Shown here piece after piece: positions 7,936 through 15,572 of a stretch of 46,131 bases of DNA (the stretch's first letter is position 1; every line of letters begins with the position of its first letter). The DNA lies in contig CAMFHP010000066.1 of the NCBI GenBank assembly GCA_945952225.1, forward strand, positions 1 to 46,131. The letters are read 5' to 3'. The notes beneath the pieces were generated by a model that ran no database searches, was not told where the DNA came from, and saw only the letters and a program-made list of their open reading frames with translations. The position numbers and the translations under genes were made by a program. The stretch is from an uncultured Myxococcaceae bacterium. Lineage in GTDB: Bacteria > Myxococcota_A > Polyangia > Polyangiales > Ga0077539.

Positions 7936-8684
7936 GCGCGCGGCACTGGCTCTTTCTCCGCGGGCTCTCGCGCGAGGCGCGGCACTGGCTGCCCTTTCCC
8001 GAGCGCTTCGAAGCGGCGCTGCCGGGACACACCGTGCACCTCCTCGACCTGCCCGGCGCGGGCACGGAGCACACGCGCGACTGCCCGCTCCGCATGGCCG
8101 ACCTCGTGGCCGACGTGCGCGCCCGATGGCGCCCGCTCCGCGACGCGCACCCCGGCCCGTGGAACCTCCTCGGCATCTCGCTCGGCGGCATGGTGACCCT
8201 GCAATGGGCCCATGATTTCCCGTCGGATTTCGAACGCGCCGTGGTGATCAACACCAGCGCCGGCGACCTCTCGCCCCCGTGGCACCGCATGGATCTCTCC
8301 GTGCTCCCCAACGTGGCGCGCGCGCTCCGCGACACCGACGACGTGCGCCGCGAGCGCACCATCCTCGCGACCACGACGCGCATGGCCCGCGACCTCGACG
8401 CCGTGGCCTCGCGCTGGGCCGACTACCACCGCGAGCGCCCCATGCGCCGCGCCAACGTGCTCCGCCAGCTCGCCGCCGCCTCGCGCTGGCGCTCGCCCGC
8501 GCGCATCGACGTTCCGCTCCTCGTGCTGCGCGCCGCGGCCGACCCGCTCGCGCGTCCGGTGTGTGGCGAGCGCATCGCGGCGAAGTACGGCGCCGAGAGC
8601 GCGCTCCACCCGAGCGCGGGCCACGACCTTCCCCTCGACGATCCGCAGTGGGTCATCGACCGCGTGGCCTCCTTCGCGGGCTGA
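7932..8684 (+). CDS. Alpha/beta hydrolase
   Basis: A 250-residue serine hydrolase of the alpha/beta fold. The nucleophile elbow GISLGG holds S83, the acid is D204 (RAAADPLARP) and the base H231 (SAGHDLPLDDP), a complete triad. There is no signal peptide, so it is cytoplasmic. The GTG start at 7932 overlaps the previous stop and gives a protein beginning at SARHWLFLRGL, the usual first strand; the longer open frame adds nonsense. Its own stop overlaps the next gene's ATG by one base. The substrate (ester, lactone or thioester) cannot be told. Confidence 0.88.
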   Translation: MSARHWLFLRGLSREARHWLPFPERFEAALPGHTVHLLDLPGAGTEHTRDCPLRMADLVADVRARWRPLRDAHPGPWNLLGISLGGMVTLQWAHDFPSDFERAVVINTSAGDLSPPWHRMDLSVLPNVARALRDTDDVRRERTILATTTRMARDLDAVASRWADYHRERPMRRANVLRQLAAASRWRSPARIDVPLLVLRAAADPLARPVCGERIAAKYGAESALHPSAGHDLPLDDPQWVIDRVASFAG

Positions 8685-9076
8685 TGCTCTCGATGCCGTC
8701 GAGAGACGCGTCGGTCGTGCTCTCCGTCGCCCTCACGCTCGTGGCCTGTGCGAGCGCGCCACCGCCCGAACCCGCGCTGTGTCCCGCGCCCTCACGGCCT
8801 CGGTCTGCGCCCGTGCGCGCGCGTCGTCGCGTGCGTATCGCGCGGGTGGTACCCGGTGCCCATGGCGGGGTGCTCGTGCCCGAGAGCGCCGTGACGCTCG
8901 ACCCGACGGGCGTCGTGGTGTTCGTCGTCGAGCACGGCCGCGCGCGGCGACGCACGGTGAGTCCCGCGGCGCGCGAAGACGGACGCGCGCGCATCGAGGG
9001 CGTGCGTGAGGGAGAGCGCGTGCTCGTCGATCCGCGAGGCCTCTACGACGGCGAGGCGGTCGACGCACCGGAGTGA
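8684..9076 (+). CDS. Small lipoprotein resembling the C-terminal part of an RND efflux adaptor
   Basis: A 130-residue protein with a lipoprotein signal ending LTLVAC (C22) and a short Pro/Arg-rich linker. The remainder looks like the last beta domain of membrane-fusion (HlyD/AcrA-type) proteins: VLVPESAVTLDPTGVVVFVV, then HGRARRRTV, and EGVREGERVLVDPRGLYDGE matching the usual 'GL..Ge.VV..g...l.dG' ending. The biotin-lipoyl and coiled-coil parts of a full adaptor are absent, and no pump genes are nearby. The start overlaps the hydrolase stop by one base. It is either a repurposed adaptor fragment or a remnant. Confidence 0.75.
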   Translation: MLSMPSRDASVVLSVALTLVACASAPPPEPALCPAPSRPRSAPVRARRRVRIARVVPGAHGGVLVPESAVTLDPTGVVVFVVEHGRARRRTVSPAAREDGRARIEGVREGERVLVDPRGLYDGEAVDAPE

Positions 9077-9132
9077 AGCGGTGCCCGTGCACGATCCAAC
9101 GCGCACACCCGATCCACACCTCGCGCGGCCGC

Positions 9133-10125
9133 TCAATCCTTCACGCACTGGAGCAGCGTGATCGTCGGAAACGCGGGCTCCGCCTCGCCGCTCGTGAGCG
9201 TCGCGTTGTACGTGCCGTTGCCCGCATAGCCGCCGCCGCAACAGCCCGAGAGCAGCGCGATGCCGTGCGAGCGCGTCGTGGTGCTCACCATGGTCGTGTG
9301 CGTGTGCCGCGCGGCCTCCACCGTGTGCAGCGGGAGCCCTCCCCACGTCGCGCCCTGCGTGCCGCCTTCGGGCGTTCCCACGAGCACGCGGCCCGTGGTG
9401 CCCGGCGCCTGCGAGAAGCCCGCGGGGCACCGCTCGCCCGCGAAGAACGTGAGCATGCCCGACGGCAGCGGGCGCGCGTACGAGCGCGCCTCGGCCACCT
9501 TGCGACACACCATGAGCTGCACGTACGGCACGTTCGCCGACGCGGGCGCCGAGTCCACCGCGAACGACACCGAACCCGACGGACCGAGCCCGTTGTTTCC
9601 CCCGCCGTTCGCGCCCACGTAGCGCACCTCGGGGAAGCCGAACGATCCCATCACGCGATGCGTGTGCACCGGGTCTTCGCCGTTGCGCAGCGCCACCCCG
9701 CGCACCGCGCCACCGGCCGCCGCCGCGGGCACCACCGTGCGCCCATCCGCGGGCATGTACGCGGCCCATCCCTCGGGGCACGCGCCCGCCGTGAAGAACA
9801 TCACCGCGCCCGACGGAAGGCTGTCTCCCATCGGTCCCGCGTCGACCTGCGCGCCCGCGTCCGAGGCCACGTCGCGCACCTCGTCGCGCACGTCGAACAC
9901 CTCGAACGCATCCGTCGCCGCATCGTTCGCATCGAGCGCCACGGCCCCGTCCGCGCCGCTGTCGAACACGTCGCGCGCGGTCGCCGTGTCGACGCTCACG
10001 TCGAGCATCGCAGCCACGTCATCGCCCGTGTCGACCGTGGCGTCGGGGGGCTCCATCATCGCGCCGCTCTCACCCGTGGCGCACGCCGCGAGGAGCGCAC
10101 ACGCAAGCATCCAGCGCGCGCGCAT
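9133..10125 (-). CDS. Lipoprotein with two phage-tail-collar-like modules
   Basis: A 330-residue lipoprotein with lipobox LLAAC (C15) and an Asp/Ala-rich spacer (about 26-100) like those of myxobacterial surface proteins. Two related modules follow, at 103-210 and 220-330. Each begins LPSG, carries CPEGW (116-120) or CPAGF (233-237), then GR, an HTH tripeptide (154-156, 274-276) and a QL/LQ..C.K ending. CPxGW-containing modules are typical of phage tail-collar-like domains. The ATG at 10125 overlaps the upstream gene's stop by one base. No phage genes are near, so this is likely a host surface protein, perhaps adhesive. Confidence 0.82.
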   Translation of the reverse strand: MRARWMLACALLAACATGESGAMMEPPDATVDTGDDVAAMLDVSVDTATARDVFDSGADGAVALDANDAATDAFEVFDVRDEVRDVASDAGAQVDAGPMGDSLPSGAVMFFTAGACPEGWAAYMPADGRTVVPAAAAGGAVRGVALRNGEDPVHTHRVMGSFGFPEVRYVGANGGGNNGLGPSGSVSFAVDSAPASANVPYVQLMVCRKVAEARSYARPLPSGMLTFFAGERCPAGFSQAPGTTGRVLVGTPEGGTQGATWGGLPLHTVEAARHTHTTMVSTTTRSHGIALLSGCCGGGYAGNGTYNATLTSGEAEPAFPTITLLQCVKD

Positions 10126-10577
10126 CACTGCTTCACACACGCGCGGAGCTGCATGAACGGCAGGCCCGAAGGCGCCGCCGCGAGCGTTCCGCTGAAGGGT
10201 TGATCGCCGGACTCGGCGCCCTGACGGTTCGTTCCGTCGGCCGCCGCGATGGCCCGCGCGGGGAGCTGGTACGTGCCGCTCACCGCGTGCGTGTGCGTGC
10301 GGTTCTCGCGGTCCGTGAGCGGAGATCCCACGGTGCGTCCCACGGTGGCGCCGTCGGTCACGGCCACCACCACGCGGCCCTGCACCGCGGTGGCGGGCGC
10401 CCATCCCATGGGGCACGCCGCGCCGCTCGCGAAGAACGCCACGGCCCCACGCGGAACCCCGTCGTCGTCGCTGCCGCCGCCCTGCGCGGAGCCCATCGAC
10501 CAGAACGCTGCGGTGAGCGCCGCGGTTCCCGCGAGCACCCACGGCCACACACCGCGCCATGACGTCTTCGAGCGCAT
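10125..10577 (-). CDS. Exported single-module tail-collar-like protein
   Basis: A 150-residue protein with an N-terminal membrane or signal segment (VWPWVLAGTAALTAAFWSMG) and one copy of the module seen twice in the next gene: VPRGAVAFFA, CPMGW (55-59), GRVVVAV, HTH (95-97) and the ending QLRACVKQ. It is probably secreted or anchored in the inner membrane. It is first in a two-gene operon, overlapping the lipoprotein start by one base. A good promoter lies just upstream with almost no leader. Confidence 0.8.
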   Translation of the reverse strand: MRSKTSWRGVWPWVLAGTAALTAAFWSMGSAQGGGSDDDGVPRGAVAFFASGAACPMGWAPATAVQGRVVVAVTDGATVGRTVGSPLTDRENRTHTHAVSGTYQLPARAIAAADGTNRQGAESGDQPFSGTLAAAPSGLPFMQLRACVKQ

Positions 10578-10590
10578 ACCGTGGGGCGCA

Positions 10591-10618
10591 CGTATCGCCC
10601 CCGCGGACGCGCTGTCAA
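10591..10618 (-). promoter_or_regulatory. Promoter of the tail-collar-like operon
   Basis: On the minus strand, a consensus -35 TTGACA (10618-10613), a 16-base spacer and -10 GATACG (10596-10591). The start codon at 10577 follows 13 bases after the -10, so the predicted leader is only about 6 bases and has no Shine-Dalgarno sequence. Confidence 0.55.
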
Positions 10619-10652
10619 CGTCGCGCGGAGCCGCAACGCACGACCCGGCGCG

Positions 10653-11852
10653 TCACACCTTTGCGACGGCCGGCGGACCGATCTCGTCGGCCAGCTCCGT
10701 GAGGTAGAACATCACGTCGAGCCAGCCATCTTCGTTGTCGTGCACGACGAGTGCGCAGCGGCCCTCGTCGAGCCACGCGACGGCGCTCTCGGCCTCGCCC
10801 AGAAACACCGCGGTGCCGTCGCCCATCTCGCCCTTCAGCACGAAGGGCAGCGAGGCGTGGAGCACCTTGAAGAGATCTTCGTCGTCGCGCGAGCACGAGA
10901 AGAGCGTGGCGATCTCCATCTTGGCGCGCGCGTCGGGAATGTCACCGAGCCCCTCGGCCACGAAGGCCGCGATGACTTCGAGCGCGGCGAAGTAGTTGCG
11001 ATCGGACTCTTCGATCCACGCCTGTTCGAGGCGCAACAGCACGCCCGCCATGCCGCGCGAGGGCTCCATCAGGAGTTCCAACTTCGCCGACCGGGGGATG
11101 CGCTCGAAGCCGAAGTGACGCCGCGCGATGCGTCCCACGGGCGGCGCCGCGCGATCGAGGTCGAGGCCGTAGCGACGACCGAAGGGCGTGGTCTCGATCT
11201 CGACGGTCTTGAAGCCCACCACGCCGCTGCGGTCTCCCTTGCGGAAGGTCACCTGCGTGAAGAGCATCGCCGAGAGGTCGAAGGCCGCCGCCTGCGTGGC
11301 GATGCCCACGAAGAGACGCCCGCTGCGGTCGTTGCGAACCACCAGCGTCGCGCCGCGGTTCATCACCTGCTGCGAGGCCTCCTCGCGACGACCGAGAAAC
11401 ACCTCCGTCGCCGCGCCGACACCGTCCTTCGGCAGGAACGGAAAGCGCTCCAGCACCGACTGGAACGTACCCGCCTTGAGCAGCTCGTACGACACCGCGA
11501 GGAGGTTGCCGAGCGCGCCGTGGTCGGCCTTCTCGATGCGTCCCATGGCGTCGGCGAGAAAGGCCGCGTAGGCCACGACGGCGCCCGGCGCGATGGCGCG
11601 ATCGCCGAGCACGCGACGGTCGAACCACAGCGCCGCCACCTCGACGGAGCCCTTCGCGTTGAGCAGAAGCTCAAGCTCCATCGTCGAGACGAGCTTCGAG
11701 CGGTAGAGCCGACGCGCGAGGCCCTGGAGCCGCGGGTCGCGGGGGCCGTCGCCGGGGTCGACGCACTCCAGCGCGTGGGCGCGCGCGAAGGCCGTGGCCT
11801 CCACCTCGGCGGGGGTGTGATCGAGAAGGTTTCCGCGGGGCTCCGTGCTCAT
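10653..11852 (-). CDS. Hypothetical protein, 399 aa
   Basis: Unrecognised. A soluble mixed alpha/beta protein without signal peptide or membrane segments. It is mainly helical at the N-terminus (ARRLYRSKLVSTMELELLLN) with acidic stretches, and a C-terminal block ends CALVVHDNEDGWLDVMFYLT. Conserved-looking motifs such as FGFERIPRSAKLELLMEPSRG do not point me to a family. The ATG at 11852 follows a possible near-leaderless promoter. It is separated by about 75 bases from the tail-collar-like operon, with which it shares direction. Confidence 0.8.
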   Translation of the reverse strand: MSTEPRGNLLDHTPAEVEATAFARAHALECVDPGDGPRDPRLQGLARRLYRSKLVSTMELELLLNAKGSVEVAALWFDRRVLGDRAIAPGAVVAYAAFLADAMGRIEKADHGALGNLLAVSYELLKAGTFQSVLERFPFLPKDGVGAATEVFLGRREEASQQVMNRGATLVVRNDRSGRLFVGIATQAAAFDLSAMLFTQVTFRKGDRSGVVGFKTVEIETTPFGRRYGLDLDRAAPPVGRIARRHFGFERIPRSAKLELLMEPSRGMAGVLLRLEQAWIEESDRNYFAALEVIAAFVAEGLGDIPDARAKMEIATLFSCSRDDEDLFKVLHASLPFVLKGEMGDGTAVFLGEAESAVAWLDEGRCALVVHDNEDGWLDVMFYLTELADEIGPPAVAKV

Positions 11853-11860
11853 CGCGCGGG

Positions 11861-11896
11861 AGGGTCGTCGATCGCGCGGGGCGGCGTCAACGCCGC
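11861..11896 (-). promoter_or_regulatory. Candidate promoter with palindrome over the -35
   Basis: The minus strand has TTGACG (11890-11885), an 18-base spacer and a weak GACCCT (11866-11861), 8 bases before the ATG at 11852. The -35 sits inside a perfect palindrome with arms GCGGCGT (11881-11887) and ACGCCGC (11890-11896) and a two-base centre. That is the usual placement of a dimeric repressor site. The -10 is weak. Confidence 0.35.
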
Positions 11897-11960
11897 TGTT
11901 TCACCGCCAACGCCTGCCAGAAATTGGCCCCGCCGCACACACCGGGGATAGGTACGGCGC

Positions 11961-11966
11961 AGGAGG
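11961..11966 (+). promoter_or_regulatory. Strong ribosome binding site AGGAGG for a TTG start
   Basis: AGGAGG lies 10 bases before TTG at 11977. It decides that start over the upstream ATG at 11845, whose frame would run through the divergent promoter region. Confidence 0.8.
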
Positions 11967-11976
11967 AACGACCACC

Positions 11977-12345
11977 TTGGATATCAACAAGATCATCGCC
12001 AAGCTGCCCTCGGGTTTTGTCGACGAGGCCGCGGGCATGAACGGTGACCAGCTCCGCGCGGAGATCATCAAGGCCGAGACCTCGCTCCGTGAGGTCGACA
12101 TCGCGCAGAAGGCCGACGAGAAGCTCGCCGGCGCCCGCGACATCGTGAAGGACATCGTCGGCGGCTACAACGACGCCAAGAAGGCCCAGCGCGCCAAGAT
12201 CGCCTACACGCTCCACGTGCTCGAAGAGCGCGGCGAGCTCGGCACCGGCGAGTTCGCGCCCGACGAAGACCTCGCCACGGGCCCGGGCATCGCGAAGAGC
12301 GACAAGAAGAACCCCGCGGGCAACCGCAAGGGCCGCGCGGCCTGA
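11977..12345 (+). CDS. Small charged helical protein, 122 aa, TTG start
   Basis: A soluble, helix-rich protein starting at TTG behind a strong AGGAGG. The order is an N-terminal DINKIIAKLPSGFVDEAAGM, a charged helical hairpin (about 25-85, with KADEKLAGARDIVKDIVGGY and AKIAYTLHVLEERGEL), an acidic linker, and a basic tail ending KNPAGNRKGRAA. It reminds me of small uncharacterised proteins in tailed-phage genomes, but that is recollection, not a search. No phage genes adjoin it. Two large hairpins follow the stop. Function unknown. Confidence 0.78.
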   Translation: MDINKIIAKLPSGFVDEAAGMNGDQLRAEIIKAETSLREVDIAQKADEKLAGARDIVKDIVGGYNDAKKAQRAKIAYTLHVLEERGELGTGEFAPDEDLATGPGIAKSDKKNPAGNRKGRAA

Positions 12346-12351
12346 CTGCGT

Positions 12352-12383
12352 CGCGCGTCGGAGAGCGTTCCTCTCCGCGCGCG
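12352..12383. terminator. Bulged 13-bp hairpin after the small TTG-start gene
   Basis: The arms at 12352-12365 and 12371-12383 pair over 13 bp with a single bulged T (12358) and a 5-base loop CGTTC. It begins 7 bases after the stop at 12345 and lies between convergent genes. There is no T-tract, so it is either a bidirectional terminator or an mRNA-stabilising structure. Confidence 0.55.
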
Positions 12384-12411
12384 CCATGCTCACGAGGCGT
12401 CGACCGCCGCG

Positions 12412-12450
12412 CTCGCGCTCCCTCCGACGGAGGGGAGTGCGGAGCGCGAG
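12412..12450. terminator. Second convergent hairpin, upstream of the hflX stop
   Basis: Outer arms CTCGCGCTCC (12412-12421) and GGAGCGCGAG (12441-12450) are exact reverse complements. Between them, CTCCG-A-CGGAG forms a nested hairpin. It sits 35 bases beyond the hflX stop on the minus strand, so it could end hflX transcription. Confidence 0.5.
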
Positions 12451-12484
12451 GCAGTCGGCGCCTCGGGCGTTTCGAAGGGTGCGG

Positions 12485-13897
12485 TCAGTCGTCTCCGCGG
12501 GGCGCGGGACGTCCCCCGGCGGCGTTCTGGAGCCGCGCGAGGATGCCGGGCTTCGTGCGCACGACGAAGCGCGCGCCCACCTCGTCGTAGTCCTCGCTCA
12601 CGACGCGCGCGTCGCGGTGCACGTCGGCGATCACACCCTTCGCGCCGTAGGGAACCACCACCTCGCCCTCGACCATGTCCTTCTCGAAGAAGGCCAGAAT
12701 CTCGCTGCGCGTGTGGGCCACGTCGTCGGGCTCGCGCGTCGAGATGAGCAGCGCATCGGGAAAGCGCGCGAGGGCGTCGTCGCGCTGCGCATCGGTCATG
12801 CGGTCGCGCTTGTTGAACACCAGCCGCGAGGGGATGTCGTCGGCGGCGATCTCCGCGAGCACCTCGCGGGTCACGGCGAGCTGCTGGGGCCAGTCGGGGT
12901 CCGAGCCGTCGACCACGTGGAGCAGCAGCGAGGCCTCGCGCGCCTCATCGAGCGTCGAGCGGAACGACGCCACGAGGTCGTGCGGGAGCTTCTTGATGAA
13001 GCCCACCGTGTCGCTCACGAGCACGCGCGGATGGCTCTCGGGCACGAGCGCGCGCACCGTCGTGTCGAGCGTCGCGAAGAGCTTGTCGGCCACGTAGACC
13101 TCGCTCCCCGTGAGCGCGCGCATGAGCGACGACTTGCCCGCGTTGGTGTAGCCCACGAGCGCCACGCGAAACTGCTCGTGGCGGCGCGTGCGGCGCGTGC
13201 CCTGCTGCGAGGCGATCGCGTCGAGCTCGCGGCGCAGTTCGGCCATGCGGTCACGGATCTTGCGTCGGTCGAGTTCGAGCGCGCTCTCGCCCGCGCCTTT
13301 GCCTCCCACGCCGCCGCGCACGCGGTCACCGCCCGAGGCGCCCTCGCGGAGCCGCGGGGCCACGTAGCCGAGGCGGGCGAGTTCGACCTGGAGCCGCGCT
13401 TCACGGCTGCGCGCGTGGCGATGAAAGATCTCGAGGATCACCGAGGTGCGGTCGAGCACGTCGCCGCCGGTGGCGCGTTCGAGGTTGCGGAGCTGCGTGG
13501 GCGTGAGCTCGTGGTCGACGACCACCACGGTGGCGTCACCGCGGGCCTCGCCGTCGAGGGTGCCCTGGTCTTCGTCGTCGGCGATGCCGTCGAGGGGCGC
13601 GGTGACACCCTCGGGCTCGTCGTCGGACTTCTTGCCCTTTCGCGGCGGAACGTTCGACGGAACGATGCCCGTGCCGCCGGTGAAGCGCGCCAGGTCGAGG
13701 AGCTTGCCCTCGCCGAGCACCGCCGCCGCGGAGAGGCTCGAACGCTTCTGGGTCACGCGCCCGGCGACGTCGTAGCCGAGGGTGTTCACGAGGCGTCCCA
13801 GCTCGTTGAGCGAGAGCGTGATGTCGTCGGCGGTCATGCCCGGGAGCTGGACGCCCACGAGCACCGCGCGGGGCTTCGGTTCGGTACGGGTCTGCAT
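12485..13897 (-). CDS. hflX: GTPase HflX
   Basis: A 470-residue ribosome-associated GTPase. The N-terminal HflX domain (LPGMTADDITLSLNELGRLV onward) contains VVVVDHELTPTQLRNLE and RTSVILEIFHRHARSREARLQVELA. The Gly-rich linker follows, then the G domain with G1 GYTNAGKSS near residue 250, G3 DTVGF near 296 and G4 NKRD near 360. An acidic insert of about 40 residues (around 85-125, KKSDDEPEGVTAPLDGIADD) enlarges the N-terminal domain. Members split or rescue stalled ribosomes under stress. The start MQTRTEPKPRAVLVG at 13897 is preferred over the longer open frame, and a TATACG element 13 bases upstream could be a -10. Confidence 0.96.
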   Translation of the reverse strand: MQTRTEPKPRAVLVGVQLPGMTADDITLSLNELGRLVNTLGYDVAGRVTQKRSSLSAAAVLGEGKLLDLARFTGGTGIVPSNVPPRKGKKSDDEPEGVTAPLDGIADDEDQGTLDGEARGDATVVVVDHELTPTQLRNLERATGGDVLDRTSVILEIFHRHARSREARLQVELARLGYVAPRLREGASGGDRVRGGVGGKGAGESALELDRRKIRDRMAELRRELDAIASQQGTRRTRRHEQFRVALVGYTNAGKSSLMRALTGSEVYVADKLFATLDTTVRALVPESHPRVLVSDTVGFIKKLPHDLVASFRSTLDEAREASLLLHVVDGSDPDWPQQLAVTREVLAEIAADDIPSRLVFNKRDRMTDAQRDDALARFPDALLISTREPDDVAHTRSEILAFFEKDMVEGEVVVPYGAKGVIADVHRDARVVSEDYDEVGARFVVRTKPGILARLQNAAGGRPAPRGDD

Positions 13898-14037
13898 GCG
13901 AGGGGCACGGCGTATAGCGCGCGGGGGGCGAAAATGCACCGACGGCCGCGCCGCGAATCTCTCGGGCGGAACGCGCATCGCACCTCGTCGGTTCTGCACC
14001 GCGGTACTACAGAGCGACAGATCACGGAGCGCACGCC

Positions 14038-14820
14038 ATGACCGACCCGCCGCCCAACAACACCGTCCGCGTGTCACGGATCTTCCCGACGGTGCGGCCG
14101 CTGCGCGCGTACTTCGCGCACCGCAGCGACCCGTTGACCAACCTCTTTCTCGTGCTGCCCCTGTTCATCGTCTACCACGTGGGGGTCGTGTCGCAGATCG
14201 AGGTGCTCCCCGACGGGCGCTACCAGTGGGTGGGCAACGGGGTGGACTTTCTCACGGGCACCGCGCTCTCCCTGGCCCACGGAAACGTGCTGGTCTACGC
14301 GGCCGGCGCGGTGGTGGTGACCCTGGTGCTCACGGCGCTGATCCTCGTGGCGCGGCGGCGCTCGGGGGTGCACCCGCGGCTCTTTCTCCCGCTGCTGGCC
14401 GAGAGCGCGGTCTACGCGGTGCTCACCGCGGGGATCATCGGCTACGTCATCGACGCGGTGGGACTCGGGGCCCTCGACGGCAAGAGCTTCGTCTCGCAGG
14501 TGATCTCCTCGAGCGGCGCGGGGCTCCACGAGGAGCTGGTGTTCCGCATGGGGCTGCTGCACGGCGGCGCGTACCTGCTCGAACGCCGCGGCGCGCGCCC
14601 GTGGATGGCCTGGGGCTCGCTCGGTCTCGTGACCTCGCTGCTCTTCAGCGCGGTTCACTACGTGGGACCGCTGGGCGACAACTTCTCCCTCGCGAGCTTC
14701 GGGTTCCGCTTTCTGCTCGGCGTGGTCTTCGCGGCGATCTACCGCTTCCGCGGCTTCGCCGTCGCCGCGTGGACGCACACGCTCTACGACGTTCTGTACT
14801 TCGTGCTGAAGGCGTTCTGA
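14038..14820 (+). CDS. CPBP-family intramembrane metalloprotease
   Basis: A 260-residue polytopic membrane protein with all three CPBP (Abi/CAAX-protease) motifs: EELVFR (E165, E166, R170), FSAVH (H207) and HTLYD (H247, D251). About six to seven hydrophobic segments are visible. Relatives cleave prenylated or other membrane-embedded substrates, and some give bacteriocin immunity; the substrate here is unknown. A GGAG 8 bases before the ATG supports the start. It is divergent from hflX. Confidence 0.92.
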   Translation: MTDPPPNNTVRVSRIFPTVRPLRAYFAHRSDPLTNLFLVLPLFIVYHVGVVSQIEVLPDGRYQWVGNGVDFLTGTALSLAHGNVLVYAAGAVVVTLVLTALILVARRRSGVHPRLFLPLLAESAVYAVLTAGIIGYVIDAVGLGALDGKSFVSQVISSSGAGLHEELVFRMGLLHGGAYLLERRGARPWMAWGSLGLVTSLLFSAVHYVGPLGDNFSLASFGFRFLLGVVFAAIYRFRGFAVAAWTHTLYDVLYFVLKAF

Positions 14821-14844
14821 CAGGCGCTGCGCCCCCGACACCCC

Positions 14845-15285
14845 CTACCCCGGCCCGTCCCCGACCCAGGGTCCCGGCCAACGTCCGCAGGCGGCGAGTT
14901 CGACGCGCACTTCGACCCGAGCCGATGCGTTCAAGCGGAGCAACGCCACGGTGACCCGCCCCACGCTCGTGCGCGGCATGACGAGCCCTCCCCTCACCTC
15001 GAAGTGATCGCTCCAGACGTCGCGTCGCGGGTGGTACAGGGCGACGATGGCGCCGCCGTCTGGATCCACAGACGCGAGGTCAGAGCCCTTGCATCGGTTG
15101 CATTCGAGACAGGCGAGCGCGAGGTTGGCGCTCTCCGTCAGGCCGCCGTGTTTCAGGGCGACGATGTGATCCGGCTCGTGCGGAAAGAACGCGTCTTCCT
15201 CCGCGAGCCGACAGTACTCACAGCACACATTCGCACGCGCCCGCACCTCGCGACGCAGAGCCGCAGAGACGTGCGCGACGCTCAC
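14845..15285 (-). CDS. HNH endonuclease
   Basis: A 146-residue protein with a treble-clef HNH core: CEYC (C22, C25), PDHIVALKHGG (H40), NLALAC (N54, C59) and LECNRCKG (C62). The remaining 75 residues are a beta-rich tail (YHPRRDVWSDHFEVRGGLVM) usual for this small HNH subfamily. The ATG overlaps the stop of the upstream 79-residue gene by 4 bases (ATGA), so the two are made together. Its biological target is unknown; a toxin, defence or repair role is speculation. Confidence 0.9.
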   Translation of the reverse strand: MSVAHVSAALRREVRARANVCCEYCRLAEEDAFFPHEPDHIVALKHGGLTESANLALACLECNRCKGSDLASVDPDGGAIVALYHPRRDVWSDHFEVRGGLVMPRTSVGRVTVALLRLNASARVEVRVELAACGRWPGPWVGDGPG

Positions 15286-15521
15286 CCGACGATCCTGCGC
15301 GCGCGGGCCTTCACCAGTTGCATGAGCCGTTCGAGCTCGACGAAGCGGTCGAGTTCAGCGCGCTCCTCGTCGCTCGACGTGCCGTCGCGATGACGTTCGA
15401 GAAGGTCGCGCACCCGATCGACGGACTCCTGCGAGGGGTGGAACGACAGCACCGACGGCGCGCCGCCTCCCCGCGCAAACAGGTCGATGATCTCGTCATA
15501 GCTCCGCTGCGCTGCGCTCAT
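15282..15521 (-). CDS. Small helical partner of the HNH nuclease, 79 aa
   Basis: A short, charged, all-helical protein with SVDRVRDLLERHRDGTSSDE followed by a heptad-like stretch ending LMQLVKARARRI. The pattern resembles short proteins commonly found just upstream of small HNH genes, where a conserved L.xLL.r...G.l..eE..EL..f..le motif precedes a k.rAr tail. The 4-base overlap with the HNH start implies a 1:1 partnership, for example as an inhibitor or targeting factor. No DNA-binding motif is obvious. A GTGATAGG element about 15 bases upstream of the ATG may be a -10 box. Confidence 0.75.
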   Translation of the reverse strand: MSAAQRSYDEIIDLFARGGGAPSVLSFHPSQESVDRVRDLLERHRDGTSSDEERAELDRFVELERLMQLVKARARRIVG

Positions 15522-15572
15522 GGAAGCTGGGAGCCTATCACCGATGCGAACTCACGATCAGGCCCCCCACCC

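Noticed and set aside
9133-10577. A prophage, suggested by tail-collar-like modules
   Set aside because: No capsid, terminase, integrase or tail-tube gene in the window; the proteins carry host export signals and spacers.
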